Positions 1-10,240 of a stretch of 64,000 nt of DNA are shown here, in pieces (the stretch's first letter is position 1; each line of letters starts with the position of its first letter). Below the pieces are notes generated by a model. The model had not been told where the DNA came from and did not search any database. It was given only the letters and a program-made list of their open reading frames with translations. The stretch covers positions 2,312,501 through 2,376,500 of the forward strand of contig JAPTOF010000012.1 of the NCBI GenBank assembly GCA_028554755.1, read 5' to 3'. This stretch comes from Cordia subcordata. Lineage: Eukaryota; Streptophyta; Magnoliopsida; Boraginales; Cordiaceae. The position numbers and the translations under genes were made by a program.

Positions 1-304
1 GGAAATTCATGTGGATAATGAAGGGCTAGTTTTTGGGGTGAGGTCTTGAAATGGTGATAAGATTATTTAAAACAAAAAAAGATATGAAGAGATTTTGGTC
101 AATCATTTTTTAGTCAGAAAAAACGAAGATATTTTGTATTAAACACAGAGGAATAATTGTTTAAACTTTTTTTTTTTTTTGGTCATCAATTGTTTAAACA
201 TCGATACGTGAGAATTGAACTTGTATGGATCCCTGTAAATTAACCTTTTTTTCGGCTTCCATCACTAAAAACGTATAAGGTCAAAAGTGATCCACGGATG
301 AAAG

Positions 305-322
305 TGGGCCAATATTGGCCCA
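305..322. promoter_or_regulatory. Perfect palindrome with two inverted site II (TGGGCC) motifs
   Basis: The bases TGGGCCAATATTGGCCCA form a perfect 18-bp inverted repeat. Each arm is a site II element (TGGGCC/T), the class of motif bound by TCP factors in promoters of plant housekeeping and growth genes. A further GGGCCC lies at about 358-364. No gene start follows on the + strand within 3 kb, so if this is a promoter it most likely serves a minus-strand gene beyond the left edge. The motif is seen; the promoter role is inferred. Confidence 0.35.
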
Positions 323-1515
323 AGGAATATCACAACAAACACAAAAACGCAAGAGTTTGGGCCCAAACCCAAACATAACTACGACAACCCCAAATTACCC
401 AAAAAGCCTCCAAACAATAGTCATCATTAAGCAGGTCAAAGTAGAGATTCTTTTAATAATGTGATAATGACTTAAATTTCAGAAAAAGCATTATCACTTC
501 ATGTTTGTGTAGTCAAACGACCAGCTCTGTAAAAGTTTGATTAAACCCTCTTACATCAAAATATAATGAGATTTTCCAAATTCAAAGGCAAATAAGCATG
601 CGCGAGGATTAAAGAGCGTGAGAATTAAAGAGATCTAATCAATGACGCTTTAACAAACATCAATTTAATTTTATTAAAATCTTAGGCAATATCAAAACAA
701 TATATACAAGGCGACCAAAGTTCCCTCAGGTACACTAATCGCTCATATACAATTTGAGTTTTAAACCTTGAGTATAGGCTAGCTTATATAATATTTTGGT
801 GTTCTATAAATATAATATATGTCTTTTCGATGAAAAAAAGTAAACGAGACCACGAAAATTGCAGGGGGAGTGGGGTTGGTTTTTAGGATAGGAGGTTCAA
901 TGCATCAAGACTTGGAATTTTAGAGGTGCATGCTCTTGGGAAAGGCTCATTCATGGGCTGTGAGGACCACATGAGGGTGTAGACTATATGTGGAAGGACT
1001 AGGATCAAAGAAAAAGGTCAAAACAGGCAAGAATTAATAAGAAGCAACGCTACTTGTGGAGAAATTGCATGTAACTTGTCTTCATGCTGTGGCATGTGAC
1101 CACATTTGGACATAAGACCTTTTGGAAAGGGACAACACGATGGACAATTTTGGTGTCGTTACTATGGCATTTGAAGTTATTGTTAGCTCCAAGTTCATCA
1201 TTTGAAGTCAACTTGAACTTGCCGTCGAGGGTTGAGCGAAAATAGCTGACAACGTTTTTGTTGAGAATGTATGTACTTGAAAATTCACCCCATGTAATTA
1301 GAAATTTATTGACGGAGAATGTTAGAGAGAGACAGATAAATTTGGCGTTACCTCCTTTCTCATGCACAGATTAAGGTAATTGATTAATGATTTTTGTTAT
1401 AAATGATATCACATATAACAAAAAGTATACTATCTTACGTTCATGCAATACGAGAAAATAAGTATTTCTATATCTTTATTTATTATTGATAGTTAATTTT
1501 TATAATTTATTAAAG

Positions 1516-1518
<3 letters not shown>

Positions 1519-1551
<33 letters not shown>
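1519..1551. repeat. AT dinucleotide microsatellite
   Basis: An uninterrupted run of AT repeats in intergenic DNA. Confidence 0.9.
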
Positions 1552-1556
<5 letters not shown>

Positions 1557-3538
1557 GTGAAATTTAAATTTTTAGCAGGTTTTCAACATTAATCACAATT
1601 TTAACATTTTGGTCAGACTAAGTAATCTTGGAAAAAAAATTGAAATGAACTAGATAGAAGAACATAGAACGTCCTCGTGAAAAAAAGAACATAGAACGCG
1701 AAGGAAATATAAATATATATATATGAAATAAATTTGATTAAAATTGAAATAAATTACAAACACATGAGAAAAATTGTAGTTAATAAAAACATGAGGCACG
1801 GAAGCCATCCAGGAGCATTTGGTTGGAGATTGGCTGCTAGCAAGTACATCAAACGACTAGGAATATTAGATAGCTAGTCTAAGATAAAGAAATAAAAAGT
1901 TTACATTTTGCAATCTAGTTATATGGGTAGTTATCCATTCTTTTAATACAACAAAAACTCATCCAAGAATTTTTAGCAACAATCTTTTGTATATCCTTCA
2001 CGATAAGCGTAGTTCACCAGTCGATAGCATAGGTGGACCTGATGGGTTCTGGGGCGTCTTTTTCTTCAGCAGTACGGCTCACTTATTAAGTATGATATCT
2101 TTTAAAGTTACGTGTTTATCATGTGTTATTGATTTGTCATTGCGTATTAAGGATCCTTTCCACTGTAGAATATACACAGGCTTAGGTCCATGAGTTCTTT
2201 TTCTGACCCAAACAATTCTGTACCTATTCAGAATCGAAATCCAAACATTTTTCTCTTAGATAGATTGGTCCAGGTGGTTTAACTCATCAGCATGTTGGGC
2301 TTATATGGGCCGTCAAAATTCTATTGAAAATTTAGTCTGCTCGACCTTAAATGGAAGTCAAATGAGTTGAGCTTAAATTGTTTCTTAAATATTATTTTTG
2401 CAGAATATCTAAATATATCTATCTACTTAACTGCACGTACGTCTTCACTTTCTGGATTCAAAATTTATATTTAAAATTATGGGATATATGATTTTTTATT
2501 ACACCTAGGCATAGACTGGTATTTAAGTGAGAAGTATATGTTTAAATTCACCTTGCACCATAATGATCAATAATAGTTATCCAATCCATCGCACTTTCAC
2601 ATTGTTTAAACTTTTAATCAAGTGCTGAAGACTTGTAAATGACTTTCTCATGATCGTCGGTCTTTATTTTGATTTTATGGGTGTGTTTGCGAATTTTTTT
2701 CTTACAATTTTTTTTTTCTTTTTGTTCAAAAAAGAAAAAGGAAACAAGCAACCACCTCTAGTCATCAAATTAAAAGATTTATTATTAATCTTTTTTGTCA
2801 TAATCAAATTAAAAGTTTGAAGTGGTCACAATGGATGCTAAACTTTCTTTTCTTTTTTTCTTTTTCTTTTTTTTTTTCCAATTCCCCTTATCCTATCTGA
2901 CAAATCTTTTTTAAGTAGATTCTTCGCCTGGCTGCAAAGAGGATTGCCAATACAAATGAAAATACGCCACCAACTCCTGATTGAATGTCGAACGTTTCTC
3001 AAGAATTACAAATTGCTCCTTGTTTTAATCTCATTAATTGGGTGTTCATTGAAAGTATTGTATAAGATTTTCAAATACCTTGTTTCATATAATATCAATT
3101 AATTTTAAAATAAAATCTCTTATTATTTTATTGGATAAATGATACAAGTATATGTTATCCATTAATCTCAAAGATTAGGCAAAATAGTAGAAGAGAAATG
3201 TATAACAAAAACTAAAGTTTTGAAGTTTATGTATCGTCTTCTCGATCACTTAATTAACTTAGGACATGTGTGCGTATATGTTATTACACTATCAAATTTA
3301 TAATGGAACGGTGAATATAATGTATATCACGTAAAATGAACATATTTGTCATCAAATAACAACTATAAAAATTAAAATATCCCGTCCACATTTATGTTGT
3401 ACAAATAGAAAAAGAGAAAGCAACCACGTCGAGCTTTCCTCAGGCAAAAGACAATTCTACCCCTCTGCCGGCCTCGAAGCAAACACGGTCACAGAAACCG
3501 AGAGGCACTTTCTTGATCAAACATTTAAAAACCCAATC

Positions 3539-3569
3539 AATTCATTCATTCATTCATTCACTCATTCAC
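3539..3569. repeat. ATTC tetranucleotide repeat upstream of the PBP1-like gene
   Basis: Six to seven near-perfect ATTC units with one interruption, about 200 bp upstream of the start codon of the EF-hand gene. It falls in the likely promoter or 5' leader. Confidence 0.8.
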
Positions 3570-3636
3570 ATTTGCCTCTCATTTCCTGTTCCTTTCCCAG
3601 AAAACAAAAAATACAAGAAAAAAAAACACCCCACCC

Positions 3637-3643
3637 TATATAT
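3637..3643 (+). promoter_or_regulatory. Possible TATA box of the PBP1-like gene
   Basis: The motif CTATATA lies 129 bp upstream of the ATG at 3772. It is followed at once by a tract of 13 C residues (3652-3664), then a CA-rich leader. A start site about 30 bp downstream would give a 5' leader of about 100 nt. The TATA-like motif is clear, but its use as a promoter is inference, and an upstream start within the ATTC-rich segment is equally possible. Confidence 0.4.
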
Positions 3644-3771
3644 TAACACCTCCCCCCCCCCCCCGCAAACAAAACACCCGCAAAACAAATCACATACAAA
3701 TTCAACATTAATACAATTCTCTTTGGCTCTCAAAGCTAATTAAAATCTTTTAAAAAAAAAAATTCCCAACA

Positions 3772-4128
3772 ATGGCGCCATCATCAAAATTCCAAGATTT
3801 CTTGCCACTCATGGCAGAAAAGCTAGGTGGAGATGGGCTAATAGGAGAGCTATGCAAAGGGTTCCAATTGTTGATGGATAGAGATAAAGGGGTCATCACA
3901 TTTGATAGCTTGAAGAAGAACTCAGCTCTGTTGGGGTTACAAGAGCTCTCGGATAATGATCTTTGGAGCATGTTGAGAGAAGGAGACTTTGATGGTGATG
4001 GTGCACTTGATCAGATGGAGTTTTGTGTTTTGATGTTTAGATTGAGTCCTGAGTTGATGGAGCAGTCTCAGTTTTTGTTGGAGGAAGCTCTTCAACAAGA
4101 GCTTCAAGATTCTGACTTTTTCTTGTAA
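3772..4128 (+). CDS. PBP1: EF-hand calcium-binding protein, PINOID-binding protein 1 / KIC type
   Basis: A small single-exon protein of 118 residues. It carries one canonical EF-hand loop at residues 72-83 (D72, D74, D76, G77, D80, E83), which has the usual calcium ligands. An upstream degenerate EF-hand-like segment contains LLMDRDKGVITFDSL (about residues 33-47). The family hallmark LMAEKLGGDGLIGELCKGF near the N-terminus and MEFCVLMFRLSPELME after the loop match the plant PBP1/KIC group. Members of that group are short cytosolic calcium sensors that bind the PINOID kinase (auxin transport) or the kinesin-like calmodulin-binding protein. The length fits the family (roughly 115-135 residues), and intronless genes are usual there. 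The ATG at 3772 is the first in frame and gives the conserved N-terminus. PBP1 versus KIC orthology cannot be settled here. No defects are visible. Confidence 0.9.
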   Translation: MAPSSKFQDFLPLMAEKLGGDGLIGELCKGFQLLMDRDKGVITFDSLKKNSALLGLQELSDNDLWSMLREGDFDGDGALDQMEFCVLMFRLSPELMEQSQFLLEEALQQELQDSDFFL

Positions 4129-4432
4129 TTTACGTTTTTTTTTTTTTTACTTTTGTTGTTTCATATATATATATATATGTATGTATGTATATGTTTGTCA
4201 TTTACATACGAGGTTTTGAGGAATTGATTATTTTTCTTTCATATATTTTAGCTATCCTATGTATTAACCACCTCCTATCATGATGTTGTGGTGTGTCGTA
4301 CCAAAGGGAGGGTTTACTCTAATTAGACTTGTCTTTAGAGAAGTAAATATTGAAGTGGATTAATTAACTGATTACAATCTGAGTAAATTTATTAGTTGTG
4401 GGATCCTTTCGGAAATTTCTGAATAAACCCAC
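4129..4432. other. 3' flank of the PBP1-like gene
   Basis: AT-rich sequence that should contain the 3' untranslated region. It holds a short AT/ATGT microsatellite at about 4163-4195. I see no strong canonical AATAAA signal near the stop codon. Confidence 0.5.
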
Positions 4433-4608
4433 GTTAGGTTTGAGAAGGATGAGATTGACTCTTCCTAAAAAGATCATAGCGTGGATGGCGTGGCGTTGCC
4501 TTCCTCAAAAAGAAAACTGCATTAAGTTTGAGAAAGATGAGATTGAGTTTTCCTAAATAGATCATAACATAATTGGCATTGGTTTTCTCGAAAAATAAAA
4601 AAATGTGG
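4433..4608. repeat. Diverged tandem duplication, period 88 bp
   Basis: The segment starting GTTAGGTTTGAGAAGGATGA at 4433 recurs at 4521 as ATTAAGTTTGAGAAAGATGA. Each copy continues through TTCCTAAA(A/T)AGATCATA. The two copies are clearly related but carry several substitutions, so the duplication is not recent. No coding meaning is apparent. Confidence 0.7.
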
Positions 4609-4879
4609 ACGAAGTGATCTTGCTTGGGCATGTGTTTTGCGTGCATCCTACGCAAGATATTGACGAAAAGAGAAATGCAGTGCTTTAAAGGATTTCGAAT
4701 GATAGAAAGGGTACTTTCACCAAGGGGGAAAAAAAGAAGAAATGGTCGGGTATAATACAAATATTAAATTTTACTCAGAAACATTACAAGGGTTTTCTGA
4801 TCATTGTAATGCCAACCACCACCTTCCAATTTAACGAAATTGACACTAAAGTTAGAATATGATTGAAACTTTGATGCAT

Positions 4880-4888
4880 GCTAGGAAA
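4880..4888. repeat. 9-bp target-site duplication, left copy
   Basis: GCTAGGAAA directly precedes the fold-back element and is repeated exactly at 5364-5372 on its other side. Confidence 0.85.
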
Positions 4889-5363
4889 GGATTTTTTTTT
4901 AAAAATAACACAATTTAAATAATTTATTTAAACAATAGCCTTGTTTTTTGCTGGGTTTCAAAACTAGCACTTTCAGTTTTTCAATAAACGAAATCGGGTA
5001 TTCAAAAAACGAAAAGGTGCAAAATACACAATGTATCGTAACGGACGATATTTCGGCTTTTGAATAGCCGATTTCGGCTATTCAATAGCCGAAATTAGTT
5101 TTTCAAAACCAGGAATCTGCCAGGGGAATATGTGCTGGACGATTTTTCGGCTATTCAATACCCAAAAATAGATTCGGCTATTCAATAGCTGATTTCGGCT
5201 ATTCAAAAGCTGAAAATAGTGGAATTTATTTTGCACATTTTCGGTTTTTGAATACCCGTTTTCGTTTATTGAATAACCAAAAGTGCTATTTTTGAAACCC
5301 AGCTAAAAATATGGCTATTTTTGAAATTAGTTATTTAAATTGTGTTATTTGTAAAAAAAATCC
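4889..5363. mobile_element. Fold-back Mutator-like MITE with long terminal inverted repeats
   Basis: The left arm (from GGATTTTTTTT at 4889 through the segment ending in AAAAGGTGCAAAATA at about 5030) reads as the reverse complement of the right arm, which ends at 5363. The arms are about 130-140 bp with a few mismatches. Shared landmarks are AAATAACACAATTTAAATAA, CTGGGTTTCAAAA, TTCAATAAACGAAA and CGGGTATTCAAAAA. The element is flanked by an exact 9-bp duplication GCTAGGAAA, the length made by Mutator-like transposases. It encodes nothing, so it is non-autonomous. The middle carries several short palindromic units based on TTCGGCTATTCAATAGCCGA. Confidence 0.88.
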
Positions 5364-5372
5364 GCTAGGAAA
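5364..5372. repeat. 9-bp target-site duplication, right copy
   Basis: GCTAGGAAA follows the fold-back element and matches 4880-4888 exactly. Confidence 0.85.
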
Positions 5373-5775
5373 TAACCTGATAAGTGGAAATATTTGCAGG
5401 CAAAAATATCTATTTAAAAAATAGAATATTTTCTAGTATATCAGTTGTCACACTAGAAAGAGAGAGAGAGAGAGGGACATGCGTGCGTGAAAAGATATGA
5501 GTCGTTATGCTACAAAGTAGTGTAAAATATTTTCATCCCTCACTGCACGTAAAAGTATTTTATTCTCTTGAAAAATTTTATTTTTTGCTTGTTATTTAAC
5601 AATTAACTTATTTTCATGAAAATAAAGTTGTGTAAAATGTTATGCATACATTTTTCTGTTACATCGAATTACTCCATTGGCAAAAGGACAACAATATCAA
5701 AATGTTGGCCATTCCCAGCAAGGCAATCAAAGATTGAATAATAATATAGATTTGCATTCGTGAAGCACAAGACTA

Positions 5776-5806
<31 letters not shown>

Positions 5807-5841
5807 ATGCCTTTTGTGGGCCTTTTTTCCACAGTTCATAT
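5373..5841. other. Intergenic, no gene recognised
   Basis: AT-rich sequence with an AG run at about 5455-5474 and an AT microsatellite at about 5781-5806. Nothing else is recognised. Confidence 0.6.
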
Positions 5842-6036
5842 ATGGTGCACTTTAAGTAATTAAGGTGCACACCTTTTCCTATGTAAAACACACGTTCGGC
5901 TTAAAAAAAAAAAGTAATTCTAACACAAAACCACCGCATCGCACAATGATTCGACACCTACGAACTCTCCGCAACCATGGGGTCTTCAACTTGAATCAAG
6001 GTCACTCTCATCTCTTTTTCTAATCTCTTTGCAACA

Positions 6037-6040
<4 letters not shown>

Positions 6041-6079
<39 letters not shown>
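6041..6079. repeat. TA microsatellite
   Basis: Uninterrupted TA repeats inside the candidate MULE-like element. Confidence 0.9.
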
Positions 6080-6080
<1 letters not shown>

Positions 6081-6230
6081 GTATTGTGGTTTTGAGTTGT
6101 AGAAATAGGCTTTTGAAAAATTATAAGGTGATGTTTGCATACAACAGACCCAATTGTGTATGATGCTTCTCCAAATTTTTGCGTATAGCTGAGTTTCATG
6201 TAACTGGCTGCTGTGTTTTTGTGTAGCCTT

Positions 6231-6260
6231 CACTCGTTTGATGAAATGCCTGAAAGATTT
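6231..6260 (+). pseudogene. Short PPR-like relic
   Basis: This piece reads HSFDEMPERF, matching the HLFDEMPER motif frequent in plant pentatricopeptide repeat proteins. A possible upstream companion at about 5945-6020 reads MIRHLRTLRNHGV and LNQGHSHLF before running into a stop and the TA microsatellite. No longer frame exists. It may be a gene fragment carried by the surrounding element. The motif is short and could be chance. Confidence 0.3.
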
Positions 6261-7394
6261 TGGTGGTTTTTAGAATCTGCGTTATGCTATTGATAGTGCT
6301 ATTACTTGTTTTAGTATAATTTAAAAAAATATTTTCTCTCATAAAATGATTAAAATTATGGAAGAGTAAGCACTAAACAAAATTTTGTGTGAATTTTAAG
6401 GGCTATCAAGTATCCGAACTCTAGCTATCAAGTATCTGTTCCTATGAAATTTAATTTATACTCGTATTAGGTCTTGAATATCTACACTGAATGCTTGCTG
6501 CTTCCTTTTAAATTTGAATAGGTTTTAGGCTGCTTGGTAAAGTGGAACTCCTTTGTCTTGGTCATCATCTTCTAGGGAAGAAAGAAAATACTTATACACC
6601 CTACTAGCTTTCAACTGGAATTGATATGCATAAAATTTTTGATTGAGAATGATTTTTAATTTCAATGTGAAGAAGATGGAGTGTCAACTGTTTGTTCAAT
6701 TGGTTACGGTAGTCGAGGTAAGTAGTTTACTTAGTGGTGCATATAATTTATATTGAATGTTTTCAGTAAAAGAGTTGTATGTTCACAATAGAAGAGTTAT
6801 ATGTTCGGAAGAATTGTATTGGAGGCAATGTCATTATTTTGAACGTAAAGTTTAATGGCTGTGAACATGTACTTGGTGTGGTGTGAACATTTTAGTTATC
6901 ATGTTCCTAATGTGATTTGTTTGTTAGTACTATTATGAAAGACAACATGAACATATTGTTTAATGCTTGTGAACATACTCTTAAATTGAATGTTTTCTTT
7001 TGCTTAGATTTGGGTTCAGACCTAGTTGATCTTCAACCATATAAAATATCTTTTAGGTTGGGTCATGTTGATATCTCTTTTTTTGTTTATTATGGTTGTA
7101 CACGCTACAATATCCATAACTATTTATCTAGATTTTGTGGTCTATGATGCCTTTTTCTGTGACCATGTAATGGAATTTGAGTCCAATGATACAGTCTTTC
7201 AAGAATTTCGTTTCCAGCTGGATAAGCTTGTTGGCCTTAGGAAATGTTGTAGATTTAATGTGATTTTCATAGAGTTTTGGTTTTCGGAATCGTTTTTGCT
7301 ACTTGGGCTTGACGAGAAATTAGAATTTCTTGCTTGCAATTGACCAGAAAGCTTTGGTTTGGTTTTGGTTTTAATTATAGTTTTATACTTTATA

Positions 7395-7470
7395 GGTGAT
7401 GATCCTGAAGATATCAACGCAAGGCTCAAATATTGGGCATAAGCTATAGCCTGTACTGTAAGATTATGCA
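7395..7470 (+). pseudogene. Exon-like relic behind a splice-acceptor-like sequence
   Basis: After a T-rich tract ending in TTTATAG, the sequence reads GDDPEDINARLKYWA, then a stop codon TAA where CAA would give Q, then AIACTVRLCN and a second stop. The strong frame on both sides of a single C-to-T type stop looks like a decayed exon. It is followed by non-coding sequence resembling a 3' untranslated region. I do not recognise the parent protein. Confidence 0.35.
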
Positions 7471-7921
7471 ATTAGAGACGGCCAACTAGCTGTATTCATC
7501 AACCAAGGAAAATGAATATTCATTATCGTCAAAATCAAAATCTGGTGACACGAGGGTTGATCGAGCATGTATGCTCTACTTATCTTTTGGGGGAATGTTG
7601 CCCTGGTGGCGGAGTTCCTCTCATTCTAGACCTCAAGATGGATTCACAAAGATCCATCAGTGATGGATATAAATTTTCTCGAGATAGGATATATACGAAG
7701 ATGACGAAAGTTTTAGCTCTGAAATTAACCATTACAAAGGATGAGTCTAACTAAATATACTTGAGGCTAGAATAATACCATTGTAATTGTTATATCAGTA
7801 CATGAGAATAAAATGTCAAAATTAATAAAATGAATTGCCTTCATCTTATTCTCGTTGAGGTTTGCATCTTATAAGTTGATATAGTTTCTTATTATTCGTC
7901 TCATTTATAAATTTTGATTAT

Positions 7922-8166
7922 ACTCACAAGTTCTAACTTAATATTTGCATGGGAATTTCATGTTCACAAGTCTATACTTAAATGTTCAAAAAATAATAGT
8001 TATATGTTCACTGATATTAAATTATACGTTCGCAGAAAATAACTAAATTTCACAAGTTTAAAACTAAATTTTTGAAAAATAATAAATATATATTCACAAG
8101 TTTTAAATTATATATTCACAACATAATAATTGATAGCTCACAAACTTGAATATATATGTGTGTATA

Positions 8167-8201
<35 letters not shown>

Positions 8202-8620
8202 ATATATATATGTTCACAAAAATTAATTAAATATTCAAGTCTAAAAATATTGACAAATGCATGATAAAATGTTCGCAAGTTTTAACATAAATTCTAAGAC
8301 AACAATTACAAGTTCATAAGTTTTATACATATATTCAAAAAAAGTAACTAAATTTTCACAATTTTCAATTTTTATACTCTAAGTTCATAACTTCTCAGTG
8401 GCATGTTCATCCTTATAAACTTACATGTTCACAACTATGAATGCCACGTTCACAATTTTAATTAAAATATTCATTACTTTTATAGTGCACGTTCACAATT
8501 TTCTATAAGTTCACAATTTGTATATTCCATGTTCACAATTTTTATATGTTCACAGTTCACATTTTTATATTCATAAATTTTATACTATATATTCATAATC
8601 TTTATATTACATGTTTACAC
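7922..8620. repeat. Array of degenerate ATGTTCACAA-type motifs
   Basis: Dozens of irregularly spaced copies of TTCACAA, TTCACAAG, TGTTCA and TATATTCATAA occupy about 700 bp. A TATG/TA-rich microsatellite sits at about 8151-8212. Spacing is roughly 15-35 bp and never strictly regular. A similar array, with TTCAAAA instead of TTCACAA, is at 60783-61705, and a third TTCACCA type is at 58206-58400. Confidence 0.7.
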
Positions 8621-9561
8621 ACGTGAACTCCATAAAACTCCCTTCAATCCCCTTTTTGTCCATCATCATCAATTTCATACACTTCAAGAAACACGCAACA
8701 AACACTCACCAAAAACCCCTCCCCTCAAAATTAAAGTTTTTAAACAACACTAGCCTACCATAATGAGAGCAAGGTCAACAAAACTAGTGCATTCTTTTGC
8801 TAAGGCCTGATTGGAGCTCTTATGTTATCACATCTATTACTCTCATCCTTATCATTCTCTGATAATGACCTTTTCCTCACTGCTGAGGCCTGATTTGAGC
8901 TCTGATTATAACAACTGGCAATAACCGCCTCAGGGGCTTCTTGTTAGCAACTTTTCTCCATCAATGTCTTGTAGCTTCTAGAAACAAGATTTTCTCCTAT
9001 TCTGTATAGATTGAACAGTATGATCTAAACAAATCTTAACCTATCTAAAATATAACTTTTTTTTCATATTACCCAAAGGCCATAACCGTTCTGCTTCACA
9101 TTAAAGATTTGCTATTTGTATCAAAAACCACACGCTGTCATTAATGATATTTCTTGTCTGGAGCTTTCGTGAGCACATGATGTGCACTAAAAGAACCATG
9201 CCGATGACAGGAGTCTTTTAGTGCTTCTGGCATGTTGGTTCATTGTTGGAATTGATGCCAGCGAGAGGTAGACGATGGTGGTGCGGCAAGTAGAGCTGGA
9301 CGGTGGAGACCATTGGAGAAGATGATCGGAGCCGCTGGTGAAGTCTCCGGTGGATGGAGAAGGTGATGGGGCTGTCGGATATGAGATCCAATGGTCCGAT
9401 CATCTATGGAGATGGGCAGAGCCGATGGTGAGAAGGGAGAGGAGAGAAGTGTGTTTGAGCTTGTTATGTTTTTTTTCTTTCTTTCTTTTCAAAGCACGTA
9501 TAACACAACTAAGGTAAGATGTACACTGCACTTTGGGTATATAATAGTTAGGGTGCATGGT

Positions 9562-10106
9562 ATAATTTGAGTTCTGTCTAGGAGTATACGAGCAAAAGAA
9601 GCAGCTTGATGCCTGCAAAACGCTTCCTTCGCTTGTTTTGTGGTTTGTGGTGACACACGAGCAAGTGTGTGTGTGTGTGTTTTTTTGTGAGGTAAAATTA
9701 ATAAACTTAGAAAAGTAACACAATATAAAATTAGCTAAATTATTATGGAAACATTATTTTTTTTACAATATTAAACTGATTGATAAATTATTTTTAAGTG
9801 CATACATACGTACAATAAAAGATTCAAAGTAGTATTAGTATGTTCATTCCTAACTCAGATATTTTCAAAAGTTTTATAATCTGTCTGACGGTATTTATTT
9901 AAGTACTATATATAAATACTCACGACAAAAGAACAATTTCCATTTTATAAAAAATATTTATAAACACTCAAAATAAGTACGACTGACATAAATAAAATTC
10001 AATAATTATCGACCAAACCCTAACCTTTTTTTCCCTTTTTCCTTTCTTCTCTTTGGGGTCTCAAAACCAACCCTTAGTCAAAATAGATATAATTGGTTCT
10101 TAACAG
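9562..10106. other. Intergenic with a TG microsatellite and a telo-box
   Basis: A TG repeat lies at about 9664-9682. At about 10014-10022 there is AAACCCTAA (telo-box), followed by a pyrimidine-rich tract. Telo-box plus pyrimidine tract is common in leaders of plant growth-related genes, but no full gene follows. Confidence 0.4.
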
Positions 10107-10240
10107 GCACGAGATGAGATATGAGATCCTCCTGGCCTTTGCTACAATGTTTGTTCTTGGCTTCCTTCTAGAACCCCAACTACGTTCACAAAAGTTTTCA
10201 GATGAGTCAACTACACTCCATTGCCCACTTTCCCACAAAG
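10107..10240 (+). pseudogene. Orphan exon-like segment with a hydrophobic stretch
   Basis: A 134-bp open segment is framed by an acceptor-like TTAACAG and a donor-like G|GTATG. From the ATG at 10114 it reads MRYEILLAFATMFVLGF, a likely membrane-spanning or signal-like helix, then LLEPQLRSQKF and about 20 more residues to the donor. A telo-box and a pyrimidine-rich leader lie just upstream. No downstream exon continues the frame convincingly before 13 kb. It may be a truncated duplicate of a membrane protein gene. The parent is not recognised. Confidence 0.3.

Larger units (their letters stand above)
1..3511. other. Intergenic region, no gene recognised
   Basis: I see no supported coding region in this stretch. 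It is AT-rich with poly-T and poly-A tracts (around 165-180, 2690-2740 and 2850-2880) and an AT microsatellite at 1519-1551. The longest open frame is a 105-codon minus-strand frame at 1050-1367, which has no recognisable domain and no splice partners. The left edge at 305-322 carries a perfect 18-bp palindrome with two TGGGCC motifs, which may belong to a promoter of a gene lying outside the window. Confidence 0.6.
5842..9561. mobile_element. Candidate non-autonomous MULE-like element with captured gene pieces
   Basis: The left end (ATGGTGCACTTTAAGTAATT, then GTGCACACCTT and ACACACGT) resembles the reverse complement of the right end near 9500-9561 (CCATGCACCCTAACTATT, then GTGCAGTGTACATCTT and ATACGT). 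The ends are diverged, and I could not find a matching 9-bp duplication. Inside are exon-like relics (6231-6260 and 7395-7470), a stretch ending like a 3' untranslated region near 7830, a long array of TTCACAA-type motifs (7922-8620), and a more GC-rich block at 9218-9430. This layout resembles Pack-MULEs that carry host gene fragments. Family and boundaries are inferred. Confidence 0.4.

Noticed and set aside
1050..1367. 105-codon minus-strand frame
   Set aside because: No domain, no splice partners and no promoter context. A frame of this length can occur by chance in a window this size.
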